Below, in pieces: positions 1-8,183 of a stretch of 64,000 bases of DNA (position 1 is its first letter; each line of letters begins with the position of its first letter). This DNA comes from Lachnospiraceae bacterium. GTDB taxonomy: Bacteria; Bacillota; Clostridia; Lachnospirales; Lachnospiraceae. Location of the stretch: the NCBI GenBank assembly GCA_016286035.1, contig JAEERY010000077.1, positions 1-64,000 of the forward strand. The letters run 5' to 3'. The notes below the pieces were generated by a model. It did not search any database. It had not been told where the DNA came from and saw only the letters and a program-made list of their open reading frames with translations. Both the position numbers and the translations under genes were made by a program.

Positions 1-90
1 ATTTCACCAAAACAAAGCCATCAAAGAATGATGACTGATGATGCAAGACCAATTACTCGTGGTCCGGTTAATTACCGATCATTTATAAAC

Positions 91-250
91 GGCAGGTCTC
101 CTGGCTAATACATCAACATATGACAGCAAGCCTTCCCGGTATTTACCAGTGACAAAAAATAGCTGTCATACTCCGTAACTACAGTGACGAGTTCGCACAG
201 GATTTGCACCTGTTTCCCTTTTAACCCCGCCATTACCGGGGCACCGTCTA
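91..250 (-). promoter_or_regulatory. Cobalamin (adenosylcobalamin) riboswitch
   Basis: Read on the minus strand, positions 105-91 give the B12 box GCCAGGAGACCTGCC, and about 90 nt upstream lies a segment with AAACAGGTGCAAATCCTGTG and CACTGTAG, the conserved core elements of the cobalamin riboswitch in the expected order. The stretch up to about 250 starts with a GACGGTGCC element, the usual 5' P2 side. The controlled gene must lie to the left of the window, on the minus strand, so its identity (B12 transport, synthesis or a B12-independent isozyme) cannot be seen. The outer limits are approximate. Confidence 0.93.
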
Positions 251-312
251 CCTTCCTTATAAAATCTGTATGATTGTAACACAGTGTTTTTATTTCTTCA
301 ACACCTATATGC

Positions 313-726
313 TTATATAAGCACTCCGTTACAATGATCTATCTCATGCTGGATTATCTGTGCGCTCCAGCCTGAATACTTCTGTTTCTGAGGTTTGAAT
401 TCCCTGTCCAGATATTCCACCTCTATCTCGAAATATCTTTTTGTCTCCTTTGGTTCTCCCGCAAGAGAAAGACATCCTTCCGTAGTCATAAACGGTTTAT
501 TCTTTGATACGATCTTTGGATTGATCATAACAAGCTGCCCTATACCGACATTTATGGCTATGATGCTCTTCTTAACACCTATCATGTTTGCAGCCATGCC
601 TACGCATTCTGCCTCGTTTGCCTTAAGAGTATCAACAAGATCCTTTATCACTCCTGCATCCGCCTCTGTAGCCGGCTCAGACTTCTGAGCTAAAAATATC
701 GGATCATGAACTATATTCTTAACCAT
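313..726 (-). CDS. Divergent peptide deformylase-like protein
   Basis: A 137-residue member of the polypeptide deformylase family, which removes formyl groups from nascent N-terminal methionine. The zinc-site motifs EGCLSL and HEIDH are intact, with the protein ending only six residues after HEIDH (CNGVLI). The first motif, usually G-x-G-L-A-A-x-Q, reads VGMAANMIG, so the conserved catalytic Gln is Met. It is shorter than a normal deformylase (about 150-165 residues), and a canonical def lies at 12.2-12.7 kb, so this is a second, divergent copy. It follows the flavin reductase-rubredoxin gene by 26 nt and is probably cotranscribed with it. Whether it deformylates peptides is uncertain; such short paralogues are known in Lachnospiraceae and are usually annotated as deformylases. 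Confidence 0.8.
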   Translation of the reverse strand: MVKNIVHDPIFLAQKSEPATEADAGVIKDLVDTLKANEAECVGMAANMIGVKKSIIAINVGIGQLVMINPKIVSKNKPFMTTEGCLSLAGEPKETKRYFEIEVEYLDREFKPQKQKYSGWSAQIIQHEIDHCNGVLI

Positions 727-752
727 CTTAAAAGATTTCCTTTCTGAGATAT

Positions 753-1370
753 TTATGCATAAACCGGTTCGAAATCATCAACGCCGTGACCGCATGTAGG
801 ACACAGATAGTCTTTTGGCAGCTCGCTTCCTTCATAAACAAATCCGCATATCTTGCACTTCCATGCAACGATCTTTTTATCTTCGGGCTTGGGCTGCGGT
901 TTGGGCTTGACCCTGTTCTGATAATCGGCATAGGTCAGAGGACCGTTCTCACTGAGTACCTTTGCATCGTCTATGACTGCGATGAACATCGTATGTGATC
1001 CCAGATCGATGCTGTCAACCACTGTTGCGCTGATTACCGCACAGCTCATCCATCCCATGTAAGGGATGCCTTTATCATCCTTCGGCATGTTTATGCCGTC
1101 AAACTTATCTGCGTTTCTGCCCGACTGCATACCGAAATGCTTGATCGTCTCAAACGAACAGGTATCATCCAGCATGCTGAGTGTGAACACACCGCTCTTC
1201 TTTATAAGTTCACATGTGTAATTGCTGTTGATACAGCATATGGCAATCCTCACGGGATCGTTTGCCACCTGCATACATGTATTGGTTATACAGCCGTTAG
1301 TCTTTCCGTCTGCTGTTGTAGCCAGCATGAACACACCATATGACAGTTTGTATAATGCCTTATTATCCAT
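753..1370 (-). CDS. Flavin reductase-rubredoxin fusion (high-molecular-weight rubredoxin type)
   Basis: A 205-residue protein. Residues 1 to about 155 form an FMN-binding flavin-reductase-like (split-barrel) domain. A Pro/Lys-rich linker (about 155-167) leads to a C-terminal rubredoxin-like domain with two CxxC pairs (CKIC and CPTC). The spacing between the pairs is only 14 residues, as in the rubredoxin domain of rubrerythrins, not about 29 as in free rubredoxin. Proteins of this architecture (Hrb, NADH:rubredoxin oxidoreductase in Moorella) feed electrons to oxygen- or NO-reducing flavodiiron proteins; that role is inferred here because no flavodiiron gene is visible. The start follows GAGGAGG with about 7 nt spacing. 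No membrane segment, so cytoplasmic. Confidence 0.85.
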   Translation of the reverse strand: MDNKALYKLSYGVFMLATTADGKTNGCITNTCMQVANDPVRIAICCINSNYTCELIKKSGVFTLSMLDDTCSFETIKHFGMQSGRNADKFDGINMPKDDKGIPYMGWMSCAVISATVVDSIDLGSHTMFIAVIDDAKVLSENGPLTYADYQNRVKPKPQPKPEDKKIVAWKCKICGFVYEGSELPKDYLCPTCGHGVDDFEPVYA

Positions 1371-1425
1371 ACCCGTAACCTCCTCGAATTATGTTAACCT
1401 GACCTCAATAAAAAAACCTGTATTG

Positions 1426-1453
1426 ATTATAACATATCACAGTACTTTTTCCA
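1426..1453 (-). promoter_or_regulatory. Possible promoter for the flavin reductase-rubredoxin gene
   Basis: On the minus strand a TATAAT -10 (1431-1426) is preceded at 16 nt by TGGAAA (1453-1448), which lies in the 3' end of the upstream acetyltransferase gene. The -10 is perfect, the -35 only fair. Transcription would start about 50 nt before the start codon. Confidence 0.4.
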
Positions 1454-1901
1454 TGCATATCTTCTGCGGAACAAGTCCCATTGCCTCGTAGAATTTTAGA
1501 GCTGTCGGATTGCAGCTCCACACATTCAGGGTGACATTGTAAAAGCTTTTCTCTTTCGCAAAGCCTATCACATATTCATACAACGCCTTCCCGACATGCT
1601 TCCCCCTTGCCTTTTCATCAACACAGATGTCGTCGATATAAAGAGTCTTTATATCGGTAAGCACGTTGTCGCCTATGACCTGCTTATATATACAGAATGC
1701 ATGTCCGAGTACTTCATCTTTATCATCAAATACAAATACCGGAGTCTCATCATCCTTTATTATCTTTTCCAGCTCACTCTCCGTATATTTTGTCGCAGGT
1801 CCTTTGAATATATCCGGTCTGCCGTTATGATGCACCATATCGACCTGAACAAGAAGTTCCATGATCCTTGGTATGTCTTTTTGTTCTGCCCTTCTTACCA
1901 T
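1437..1901 (-). CDS. GNAT family N-acetyltransferase
   Basis: A 154-residue single-domain GCN5-related acetyltransferase. The acetyl-CoA loop is visible as CVDEKARGKHVGKALYEYV (the Q/RxxGxG/A type signature), followed by the characteristic C-terminal NVWSCNPTALKFYEAMGLVP segment that packs against the cofactor. The N-terminal region IMELLVQVDMVHHNGRPDIF is typical of the RimI-like/small-molecule acetyltransferases of this group. It sits 6 nt downstream of the alpha/beta hydrolase, so the two are likely cotranscribed. The substrate cannot be told from sequence. Confidence 0.88.
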   Translation of the reverse strand: MVRRAEQKDIPRIMELLVQVDMVHHNGRPDIFKGPATKYTESELEKIIKDDETPVFVFDDKDEVLGHAFCIYKQVIGDNVLTDIKTLYIDDICVDEKARGKHVGKALYEYVIGFAKEKSFYNVTLNVWSCNPTALKFYEAMGLVPQKICMEKVL

Positions 1902-1907
1902 CCCGTA

Positions 1908-2903
1908 CTACTCCTGTTTTCGTTCAACCTTTGCCATCCATAGTCTTGCAAGCTCGGGCCACATGCCGACATCCTTGATAAGGCTGTCATCAAATACGAA
2001 TCCTTCCGGCGGTTCACTCTTGAAACCGTCCGCAAACTGTATCTTAAGCTCATCCTGCCTCTGTTTAGATACATCTATTCCTTTACCCGCTTTTATTGCA
2101 TCAACCGCGAGCAATACCTGCTTCATCGTGTATTCCCCGCCGCTAAAATCACTGAAGAAACGATCGTTTGCTATGCTGAGGCCATGAAAGCCGATCGGGA
2201 ACACATAATGAGCATAGGGTATGTCATGTTCCTTTAATGCCTCTGCAAACAGATAACTGTTTTTAACCGGGACAAGTTCATCAGTCTGGGTCTGCCACAA
2301 AAAGCATGATGGTGTATCATCTTTCACATTCTTTTCAAGCGAGAAGTAATCAAGCTCCTCTTTTGATGCATCTTTCCCCAGTAATGTCCAAACAGAGAAT
2401 TCGTGTGTATACTCTCCTGTCGTGATAACGGGATATGACAGTATCACACCGTCGGGTCTGTTTGACACCGATGCATATTCAGGATCCATATCAGCCACAT
2501 CATCATAATGCACGGCAAGGCTTCCGCATACATGAGCACCTGCCGAAAAACCGCAGACAAAAAGTTTTGTGCCTTCGATCTTATACTGTGCAGCCTTATT
2601 TCTTACGAATCTTACGGCTCTTGATATATCGTTAAGCGGCTGTTTCTTGAGCGGCACACTCATCGTTATATCCGTTGTGTAAGTGAGCACGAATACATTC
2701 ATGCCCTGCTCATAGAACACTTCAGCCGGCAGTTCTCCCTCATGAGGCACGCACATGCAGTAACCTCCTCCCGGAACTACTATCATGCAGTCTCTGTTTA
2801 TCTCATCCTCATGAAGATATGCATGAATCTCCGGAATAAACCCGTATGCGGCTCTGTAATCATATTCCTTTGCCTTCCAGATCTGTTCACAAAACTTGAT
2901 CAT
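1908..2903 (-). CDS. Alpha/beta hydrolase (acetyl-esterase/lipase-like)
   Basis: A 331-residue cytoplasmic alpha/beta hydrolase of the esterase/lipase group. Visible elements are a GGGY oxyanion-hole motif (a variant of HGGG) near residue 46, the nucleophile elbow GFSAGAH around residue 118, an acidic residue in QTQTDELVP, and the catalytic His in GFHGLS near residue 243. Such proteins hydrolyse acetyl or short acyl esters, often on carbohydrates. It is 12 nt downstream of the glycosyltransferase and directly upstream of the GNAT gene. No signal peptide is present, which argues for an intracellular substrate. The natural substrate is unknown. Confidence 0.85.
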   Translation of the reverse strand: MIKFCEQIWKAKEYDYRAAYGFIPEIHAYLHEDEINRDCMIVVPGGGYCMCVPHEGELPAEVFYEQGMNVFVLTYTTDITMSVPLKKQPLNDISRAVRFVRNKAAQYKIEGTKLFVCGFSAGAHVCGSLAVHYDDVADMDPEYASVSNRPDGVILSYPVITTGEYTHEFSVWTLLGKDASKEELDYFSLEKNVKDDTPSCFLWQTQTDELVPVKNSYLFAEALKEHDIPYAHYVFPIGFHGLSIANDRFFSDFSGGEYTMKQVLLAVDAIKAGKGIDVSKQRQDELKIQFADGFKSEPPEGFVFDDSLIKDVGMWPELARLWMAKVERKQE

Positions 2904-2915
2904 ACTTCAATCCTC

Positions 2916-4064
2916 TTATGCTTTGATCTCTCTTACTATATTTGCAACTCCGCCCAGCTGGCGAAGTCTCCTTCCGAGTATATCGGCCTGAGTCTTATAA
3001 CTGTCATCCGAAAAGATCTTATCTGCTGTTTCTTTTATCTTTTCCGCCGTAAAATCATACTGATCGATCGAGATACCTGCACCTGTCTTTACTATGCTGG
3101 CAGCATTGTATTTTCTCTCAAATACTCTTCCGGGACAGACAAGTAACGGTGTCTTATGGATGAGTCCGTCGATGATGCTGTTCTGTCCGCCATGATTTAT
3201 AAACAACGCACTTTCCGGTAAAAGCTCACCAAAGTCAAACCAGGGAGCGGTATGAATGTTATCATATTCCGCTTCCTTAAGTCCCTGTCCCGCTATATAA
3301 ACCTCATATCCTGTGTCCTTAAATGCCTCAGGTATTTCTTTTAGTACCTTTTTCATCGATACGGTACCGTTACCCATATAAACAAGGATCTTATCTCGCT
3401 TTTTGTCCTCATCTTCCCTAAGAGTCTTCAAAGAACCGCAGTATACGACTTTTGAATCCTCCATAGGCTCAAGTTCATATATGCTTGGAACGAATTTCTT
3501 TTCTGCCCATTCAAATACATCCATGCATGATTCAACAGGCTCTAATCCGTTTTGCGCAAGCAGGCGGTTAAGCCCTGTTGCAAACTTAGGATCTCTCCCG
3601 TACTCAGGCAGTGTAGGCACACTTGCTGATATAAAAAGTCTCTTACCTTCAAGCCTTGCCGCAATGATAGCGGAGATGTTGAATTCCGAATATACTATAT
3701 CGGGTCTAAACTCCTTTATCGCAGTCCTTATCTCACTTACGCTCTTGTTAAGATACTTGTAATCGGTATTACCGGTAAGATGCAAAACCTCTTCAAAACT
3801 ACCGACATTCTTTTTTGCTGTCAGTCCCAGCTTCTGGGCAATGGGAAACATGTTTTTTGCGATATTTCCCGGAAGCCCAAGTGGCATAGGAACAGACAGA
3901 GGATACTCTACAGTACCCTCTATCTTAGAATAATTTATATCTTTTGCACAGCAAATGCCTACTTTCATACCCTCTTCCAAAAGAGCATTTGCAAGTAATC
4001 TTGCCCTTGAAAAACTTCCGGCAGTCTCTGCCATGGCTGCCATCGGCACGATCAAAGTTTTCAT
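2916..4064 (-). CDS. UGT/MurG-like glycosyltransferase (GT-B fold)
   Basis: A 382-residue GT-B glycosyltransferase resembling macrolide/UDP-glucuronosyl-type enzymes (GT1/GT28). The N-terminal half starts KTLIVPMAAMAETAGSFSRA (acceptor-binding side). The C-terminal half contains the nucleotide-sugar-binding region APWFDFGELLPESALFINHG with HGGQNSIIDGLIHKTPLLV, equivalent to the donor-binding loop of this superfamily. It follows the dTDP-glucose 4,6-dehydratase gene by 23 nt, suggesting a dTDP-deoxysugar donor. The acceptor is not evident and no other sugar-pathway genes (rfbA, C, D) are in view. Confidence 0.82.
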   Translation of the reverse strand: MKTLIVPMAAMAETAGSFSRARLLANALLEEGMKVGICCAKDINYSKIEGTVEYPLSVPMPLGLPGNIAKNMFPIAQKLGLTAKKNVGSFEEVLHLTGNTDYKYLNKSVSEIRTAIKEFRPDIVYSEFNISAIIAARLEGKRLFISASVPTLPEYGRDPKFATGLNRLLAQNGLEPVESCMDVFEWAEKKFVPSIYELEPMEDSKVVYCGSLKTLREDEDKKRDKILVYMGNGTVSMKKVLKEIPEAFKDTGYEVYIAGQGLKEAEYDNIHTAPWFDFGELLPESALFINHGGQNSIIDGLIHKTPLLVCPGRVFERKYNAASIVKTGAGISIDQYDFTAEKIKETADKIFSDDSYKTQADILGRRLRQLGGVANIVREIKA

Positions 4065-4087
4065 ATAACTCCCCTTTATAAAAAAAC

Positions 4088-5107
4088 TTATCTGTTACTA
4101 TACATTTTCTCGTAATAATTCTGATATTCGCCCGATATGATCGGCTTCCACCAGTCCTCATTGTCAAGATACCACTGTATCGTCTTCTTTATGCCGTCAG
4201 CGAACTTTGTCTCCGGCAGCCATCCGAGTTCATTATGTATCTTGGTAGGATCTATAGCATAACGCATGTCATGACCTTTTCTGTCTGTGACATATGTGAT
4301 AAGGCTCTCGGGTTTGCCAAGCTCCTTGCATATGAGCTTGACTATATCGATATTCTTCATCTCGTTATGTCCGCCGATGTTATATACCTCACCGACTCTT
4401 CCTTTATGAATAACAAGATCGATAGCCTTGCAGTGATCTTCAACATAGAGCCAGTCTCTTACATTTATGCCTTCTCCGTAAACCGGAAGCGGTTTGTCAT
4501 GAAGAGCATTGATTATCATAAGAGGAATGAGCTTCTCCGGAAAATGATACGGTCCGTAGTTGTTTGAGCATCGACTGATGCTTACCGGAAGTCCGTATGT
4601 TCTGTGGTAAGCAAGTACAAGAAGATCAGCACCTGCCTTTGAAGAACTGTATGGACTGCTCGTATGTATCGGAGTTTCTTCCGTAAAGAACAGATCGGGT
4701 CTGTCAAGAGGCAGATCTCCGTAAACCTCATCGGTAGATACCTGATGGTATCTCTTTATACCGTACTTTCTGCAGGCATCCATAAGCACTGCTGTACCCA
4801 TTATGTTGGTATCAAGAAAAACACCGGGATTCTCTATAGAACGGTCAACATGACTCTCAGCGGCAAAGTTGACAACCATATCGGGATGCTCTTCCTCAAA
4901 AAGCTTCTCAACCGCCTCTCTGTCCGTTATGCTTTCCTTTACAAATCTGAAATTGGGATTGTCCATAACAGGTGCAAGTGTAGACATATTTCCTGCATAT
5001 GTAAGACAATCAAGACATATTATCCTGTAATCGGGATATTTGTTTAACATATGAAAAACAAAATTACTGCCTATGAAACCGGCTCCGCCCGTAACTATTA
5101 TTTTCAT
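4088..5107 (-). CDS. rfbB: dTDP-glucose 4,6-dehydratase
   Basis: A 339-residue short-chain dehydrogenase of the RmlB type, converting dTDP-glucose to dTDP-4-keto-6-deoxyglucose. It shows the NAD-binding TGGAGFIGSNF at residues 7-17, STDEVYGDL with the catalytic Asp-Glu pair, and the YSSSKAGAD region carrying the YxxxK catalytic pair. NNYGPYHFPEKLIP and GEGINVRDWLYVEDH complete the family pattern. The start at 5107 is chosen because it begins the Rossmann strand (MKIIVTGG) and is preceded by GAGGAG at good spacing; a 14-codon N-terminal extension is possible in frame but unlikely. It is probably cotranscribed with the following glycosyltransferase. Confidence 0.93.
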   Translation of the reverse strand: MKIIVTGGAGFIGSNFVFHMLNKYPDYRIICLDCLTYAGNMSTLAPVMDNPNFRFVKESITDREAVEKLFEEEHPDMVVNFAAESHVDRSIENPGVFLDTNIMGTAVLMDACRKYGIKRYHQVSTDEVYGDLPLDRPDLFFTEETPIHTSSPYSSSKAGADLLVLAYHRTYGLPVSISRCSNNYGPYHFPEKLIPLMIINALHDKPLPVYGEGINVRDWLYVEDHCKAIDLVIHKGRVGEVYNIGGHNEMKNIDIVKLICKELGKPESLITYVTDRKGHDMRYAIDPTKIHNELGWLPETKFADGIKKTIQWYLDNEDWWKPIISGEYQNYYEKMYSNR

Positions 5108-5197
5108 TTTATCTCCTCTCTTATCAGGTCCTAAGACACTACAGACCACATTAACTAATTTTATCAGATTCCGTGATATTTACAACCCTGTCAGATA

Positions 5198-6079
5198 CTA
5201 TTTGAAACGTTTTTGACTCTCTTCGCATTCTTTTAAAAGCAGCAGATAGTTCTCATATCTGACTCTGCTTATCTTACCGTCATCTACAGCTGCTTTAACG
5301 CCGCATACCGGCTCGTTTTGATGAACGCAGTCATCATATCTGCATTCGCTCTCAAAAGGGGTGAATTCATCGTAATAGTTCTTAAGATCAGCACTCGTGA
5401 CATCAAATAAGCTCAGTGATGAGAATCCGGGTGTATCAAAGATATATGAGGTCTCATCGATTGCGATCAGCTCGCTGTGACGCGTTGTATGCTTTCCCCT
5501 GTCTATCTTTTCTGATATCTCTCCCGTCTCAACTTCTTTTTGCGACTGGATAAGATTTATCAGAGTCGATTTGCCCACACCGCTTGGTCCCGCAACCGTT
5601 GTTGTCTTTCCGGCCAAAAGACCTTTGAGCTCATCTATTCCCTCACCGGTCTTTGCAGATGTGAAAAGCACTCTGTGTCCTAAGCCCGAATAGATCTCTT
5701 TTATCTCTTTGAGTTTATTATCCGTTGCAAGATCGGTTTTATTGAACGCTATGATACACGGTATATCATTCTGCTTCATAAGAATAAGAAACCTGTCCAG
5801 AAGATTGAAATTCGGTTCAGGTTTCACAGATGCAAATATGACTAATGCCTGATCGACATTAGCCACATTTGGACGTATAAGACTGTTTTTCCTCTCCAGT
5901 ATCAGGCTTATGTTCCCGATCTTGCCTTCCTCATCGATGATATCTATGAGACAGTCATCACCGACAAGAGGCTTCTCGTTATTCTTTCTGAAGACGCCTT
6001 TGGCCTTACACTCATATATATGATCGCCGGTATGTACATAATAAAACCCGGCTATACCCTTTATTATCTTTCCCTGCAT
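5198..6079 (-). CDS. rsgA: Small ribosomal subunit biogenesis GTPase RsgA
   Basis: A 293-residue circularly permuted GTPase (YloQ/YjeQ) acting in late 30S subunit maturation. Order seen: an N-terminal OB-fold (about 1-70), then G4 NKTDL, G5-like TSAKTGEGID, G1 GPSGVGKST, G3 DTPGF, and a C-terminal zinc knuckle CRYDDCVHQNEPVCGV. The start at 6079 (MQGKIIKG) is preferred: it is preceded by AGAGGAA, removes an overlap with the upstream kinase gene and matches family length. It is 7 nt downstream of prkC, the standard Firmicutes prpC-prkC-rsgA arrangement. Confidence 0.95.
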   Translation of the reverse strand: MQGKIIKGIAGFYYVHTGDHIYECKAKGVFRKNNEKPLVGDDCLIDIIDEEGKIGNISLILERKNSLIRPNVANVDQALVIFASVKPEPNFNLLDRFLILMKQNDIPCIIAFNKTDLATDNKLKEIKEIYSGLGHRVLFTSAKTGEGIDELKGLLAGKTTTVAGPSGVGKSTLINLIQSQKEVETGEISEKIDRGKHTTRHSELIAIDETSYIFDTPGFSSLSLFDVTSADLKNYYDEFTPFESECRYDDCVHQNEPVCGVKAAVDDGKISRVRYENYLLLLKECEESQKRFK

Positions 6080-6086
6080 GTATATG

Positions 6087-8183
6087 CTATTCCTCTTGGA
6101 ACTTAACGGATCTTCTGACAGTTCTCTCTTCGGTGGAAGCTTCGGATGTGACGATATTTCCATCCGCATCCGTAGAAGTCGTTCCCGGGATCGTCACATT
6201 GTAAATGATAGTGATGACTCCGTCACCGCTTCCTGTTATTCCAGTGATATTCATTGATACCGGGAATGAAGTAACAGTCTCTCTCTTTAACTCAATACCC
6301 TCAAGAGTAGACAGAATGACAGTAGCCTCGCTTCCGGGTGCATACTCGCTGTCCTCGCTTCCAGGGCTCTCGATATTACCGACATAGAAGTATACCTTCT
6401 CGCCAGTACCAGTACTGATCCTCAGATCCACCTTTGTTCCGCTCTCAACAGTTACATCTGCCGCATATGACTGATAGCAGACCTTGTCTATGAGATTGGT
6501 ATCGGGATCCGTCGCTTCCGTAACGGCACCGACCTGAAGTCCATGCTCTATCAGCACTGCAGTAGCATCCATCTCAGACATACCAATGACACTGGGAACC
6601 TTAACCTGTATGACCTCTGCGCCTGTGCTTACCGCGAGTACAATGGTATCCTGCTTATCTGCCTTTGAGCCTGCCGCAGGTGTCTGCTCAGCAACATTTC
6701 CCTTTTCAACGGTGCTAGATGAAACCTGCACTTTTTCAATGGTCTTAAAGCCTTTGTTGTTGAGTGTCGCTACTGCCTGGGCATAGGACATGTTTATAAC
6801 ATTGGGAACTTCCAGTTTTCCCGCATCATCATCGTCTTTAGTCTCTACTGCAGGAGTATCCGTAACCACGGGGAGATTCTCTATCTCATCGGTGACATCG
6901 CTGTCCGTACCAAACTCAAACAGTCCGAAGTGTCTTCCCACAAAGAAGATCACCAGTATTCCTATAACTAGAGCAGCTATGACCGCTAATACAGTGGTCA
7001 GCTTCTCCATAAACTCATCCTGCTCTTCCGGATCCTGAACCTTAGGCTGTTTTCTTCTCTTGTCCTGAGGCCTTATACTGTCGGGTCTCCTCTTGTTCTG
7101 CGAAGACCTCTGTGCCTTGGAAGCATTCTTCTGAGCTGCGGCCTTAGCATTCTTTGCAGCTACCTGTTTTGCACTCTTGGAAGTCTTTTGCTTGGGATTC
7201 TTCTTTCTTACGGGTGCATCGGTACTCTTTTCCGGAGTACGCATCCTGATGTCATCGACAGCTATCCTCTCGGTCTTGCTCTTTATCTCTCTCATCTCGG
7301 TCTCAGATACCATCTTTGTAGCGGCATCATCGTCCGGATCGACTATCTTAACAAAATCCTCATCGGGTTTCATAAGGGATTTTTTCAGATCCGTTATGAG
7401 TTCCGACATGCTCTGATATCTTCTGTCAGGGCTCTTCTGAGTACACTTGAACACTATCTGTTCAACGCTTATCGGTATCTCAGCCACATATTCTCTGGGA
7501 GAAGGCATGGGCTCCTGAATATGTTTGATAGCTATGGCAACGGTGGTCTCGCCGTTAAACGGAACCCTTCCCGTGAGCATCTCAAACATTGTTATACCCA
7601 GACTGTATATATCACTCTTCTCATCAGAGAAACCGCCTCTTGCCTGTTCCGGAGAGGTGTAATGAACAGATCCCATCACGTTGCTGGTTATCGTATTCGA
7701 ACTTACAGCCTTTGCAATACCGAAGTCGGTGACCTTAACCTTACCTTCCTTGGATATCATGATATTCTGCGGTTTGATATCCCTGTGGATGATATGATTG
7801 TTATGAGCCGCTTCTATACCCATGGAAACCTGTATGGCTATACTTATGGTCTCCTTTATTGAAAGCCTTGCTTTTTTTTCGATATACTTCTTGAGAGTGA
7901 TACCCTCAACAAGCTCCATAACGATATAATGGGTGCCGCCTTCTTCTCCTACATCGTATACATTTACGATATTGGGATGCATCATGCCTGCGGCAGCCTG
8001 CGCCTCGGTCTTAAACTTGGAAACGAAATTGGCATTCTCGGCGAATTCCTGCTTAAGGACCTTAACGGCAACAAATCTGTTTAACTTGCCGTCTTTGGCT
8101 TTATATACATCCGACATTCCGCCGGTTCCTATCTTCTCCAGGATCTCGTAACGATCACCCAGTGTCATTCCGATCTTTATCAT
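6087..8183 (-). CDS. prkC: PASTA-domain Ser/Thr protein kinase
   Basis: A 698-residue membrane-bound Hanks-type kinase sensing cell-wall muropeptides in related bacteria. Residues about 12-275 form the kinase domain with GTGGMSDVYKA (P-loop), AVKVL (Lys), HRDIKPQN (catalytic loop) and DFGIAKA. A juxtamembrane linker of about 100 residues is exceptionally rich in Lys, Gln, Ala and Ser, followed by a single TM helix (VLAVIAALVIGILVIFF). Outside the membrane two PASTA repeats are recognisable (LEVPNVINMSYAQAVATL and VKVPSVIGMSEMDATAVL). A further roughly 110-residue beta-rich tail follows that does not look like PASTA. It overlaps the phosphatase gene by ATGA, so the two are translationally coupled. 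Confidence 0.94.
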   Translation of the reverse strand: MIKIGMTLGDRYEILEKIGTGGMSDVYKAKDGKLNRFVAVKVLKQEFAENANFVSKFKTEAQAAAGMMHPNIVNVYDVGEEGGTHYIVMELVEGITLKKYIEKKARLSIKETISIAIQVSMGIEAAHNNHIIHRDIKPQNIMISKEGKVKVTDFGIAKAVSSNTITSNVMGSVHYTSPEQARGGFSDEKSDIYSLGITMFEMLTGRVPFNGETTVAIAIKHIQEPMPSPREYVAEIPISVEQIVFKCTQKSPDRRYQSMSELITDLKKSLMKPDEDFVKIVDPDDDAATKMVSETEMREIKSKTERIAVDDIRMRTPEKSTDAPVRKKNPKQKTSKSAKQVAAKNAKAAAQKNASKAQRSSQNKRRPDSIRPQDKRRKQPKVQDPEEQDEFMEKLTTVLAVIAALVIGILVIFFVGRHFGLFEFGTDSDVTDEIENLPVVTDTPAVETKDDDDAGKLEVPNVINMSYAQAVATLNNKGFKTIEKVQVSSSTVEKGNVAEQTPAAGSKADKQDTIVLAVSTGAEVIQVKVPSVIGMSEMDATAVLIEHGLQVGAVTEATDPDTNLIDKVCYQSYAADVTVESGTKVDLRISTGTGEKVYFYVGNIESPGSEDSEYAPGSEATVILSTLEGIELKRETVTSFPVSMNITGITGSGDGVITIIYNVTIPGTTSTDADGNIVTSEASTEERTVRRSVKFQEE

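Noticed and set aside
7188..7862. Plus-strand 224-codon frame opposite prkC
   Set aside because: It lies entirely within the prkC kinase/linker region on the other strand, has no family resemblance or ribosome binding site; a shadow of the real gene.
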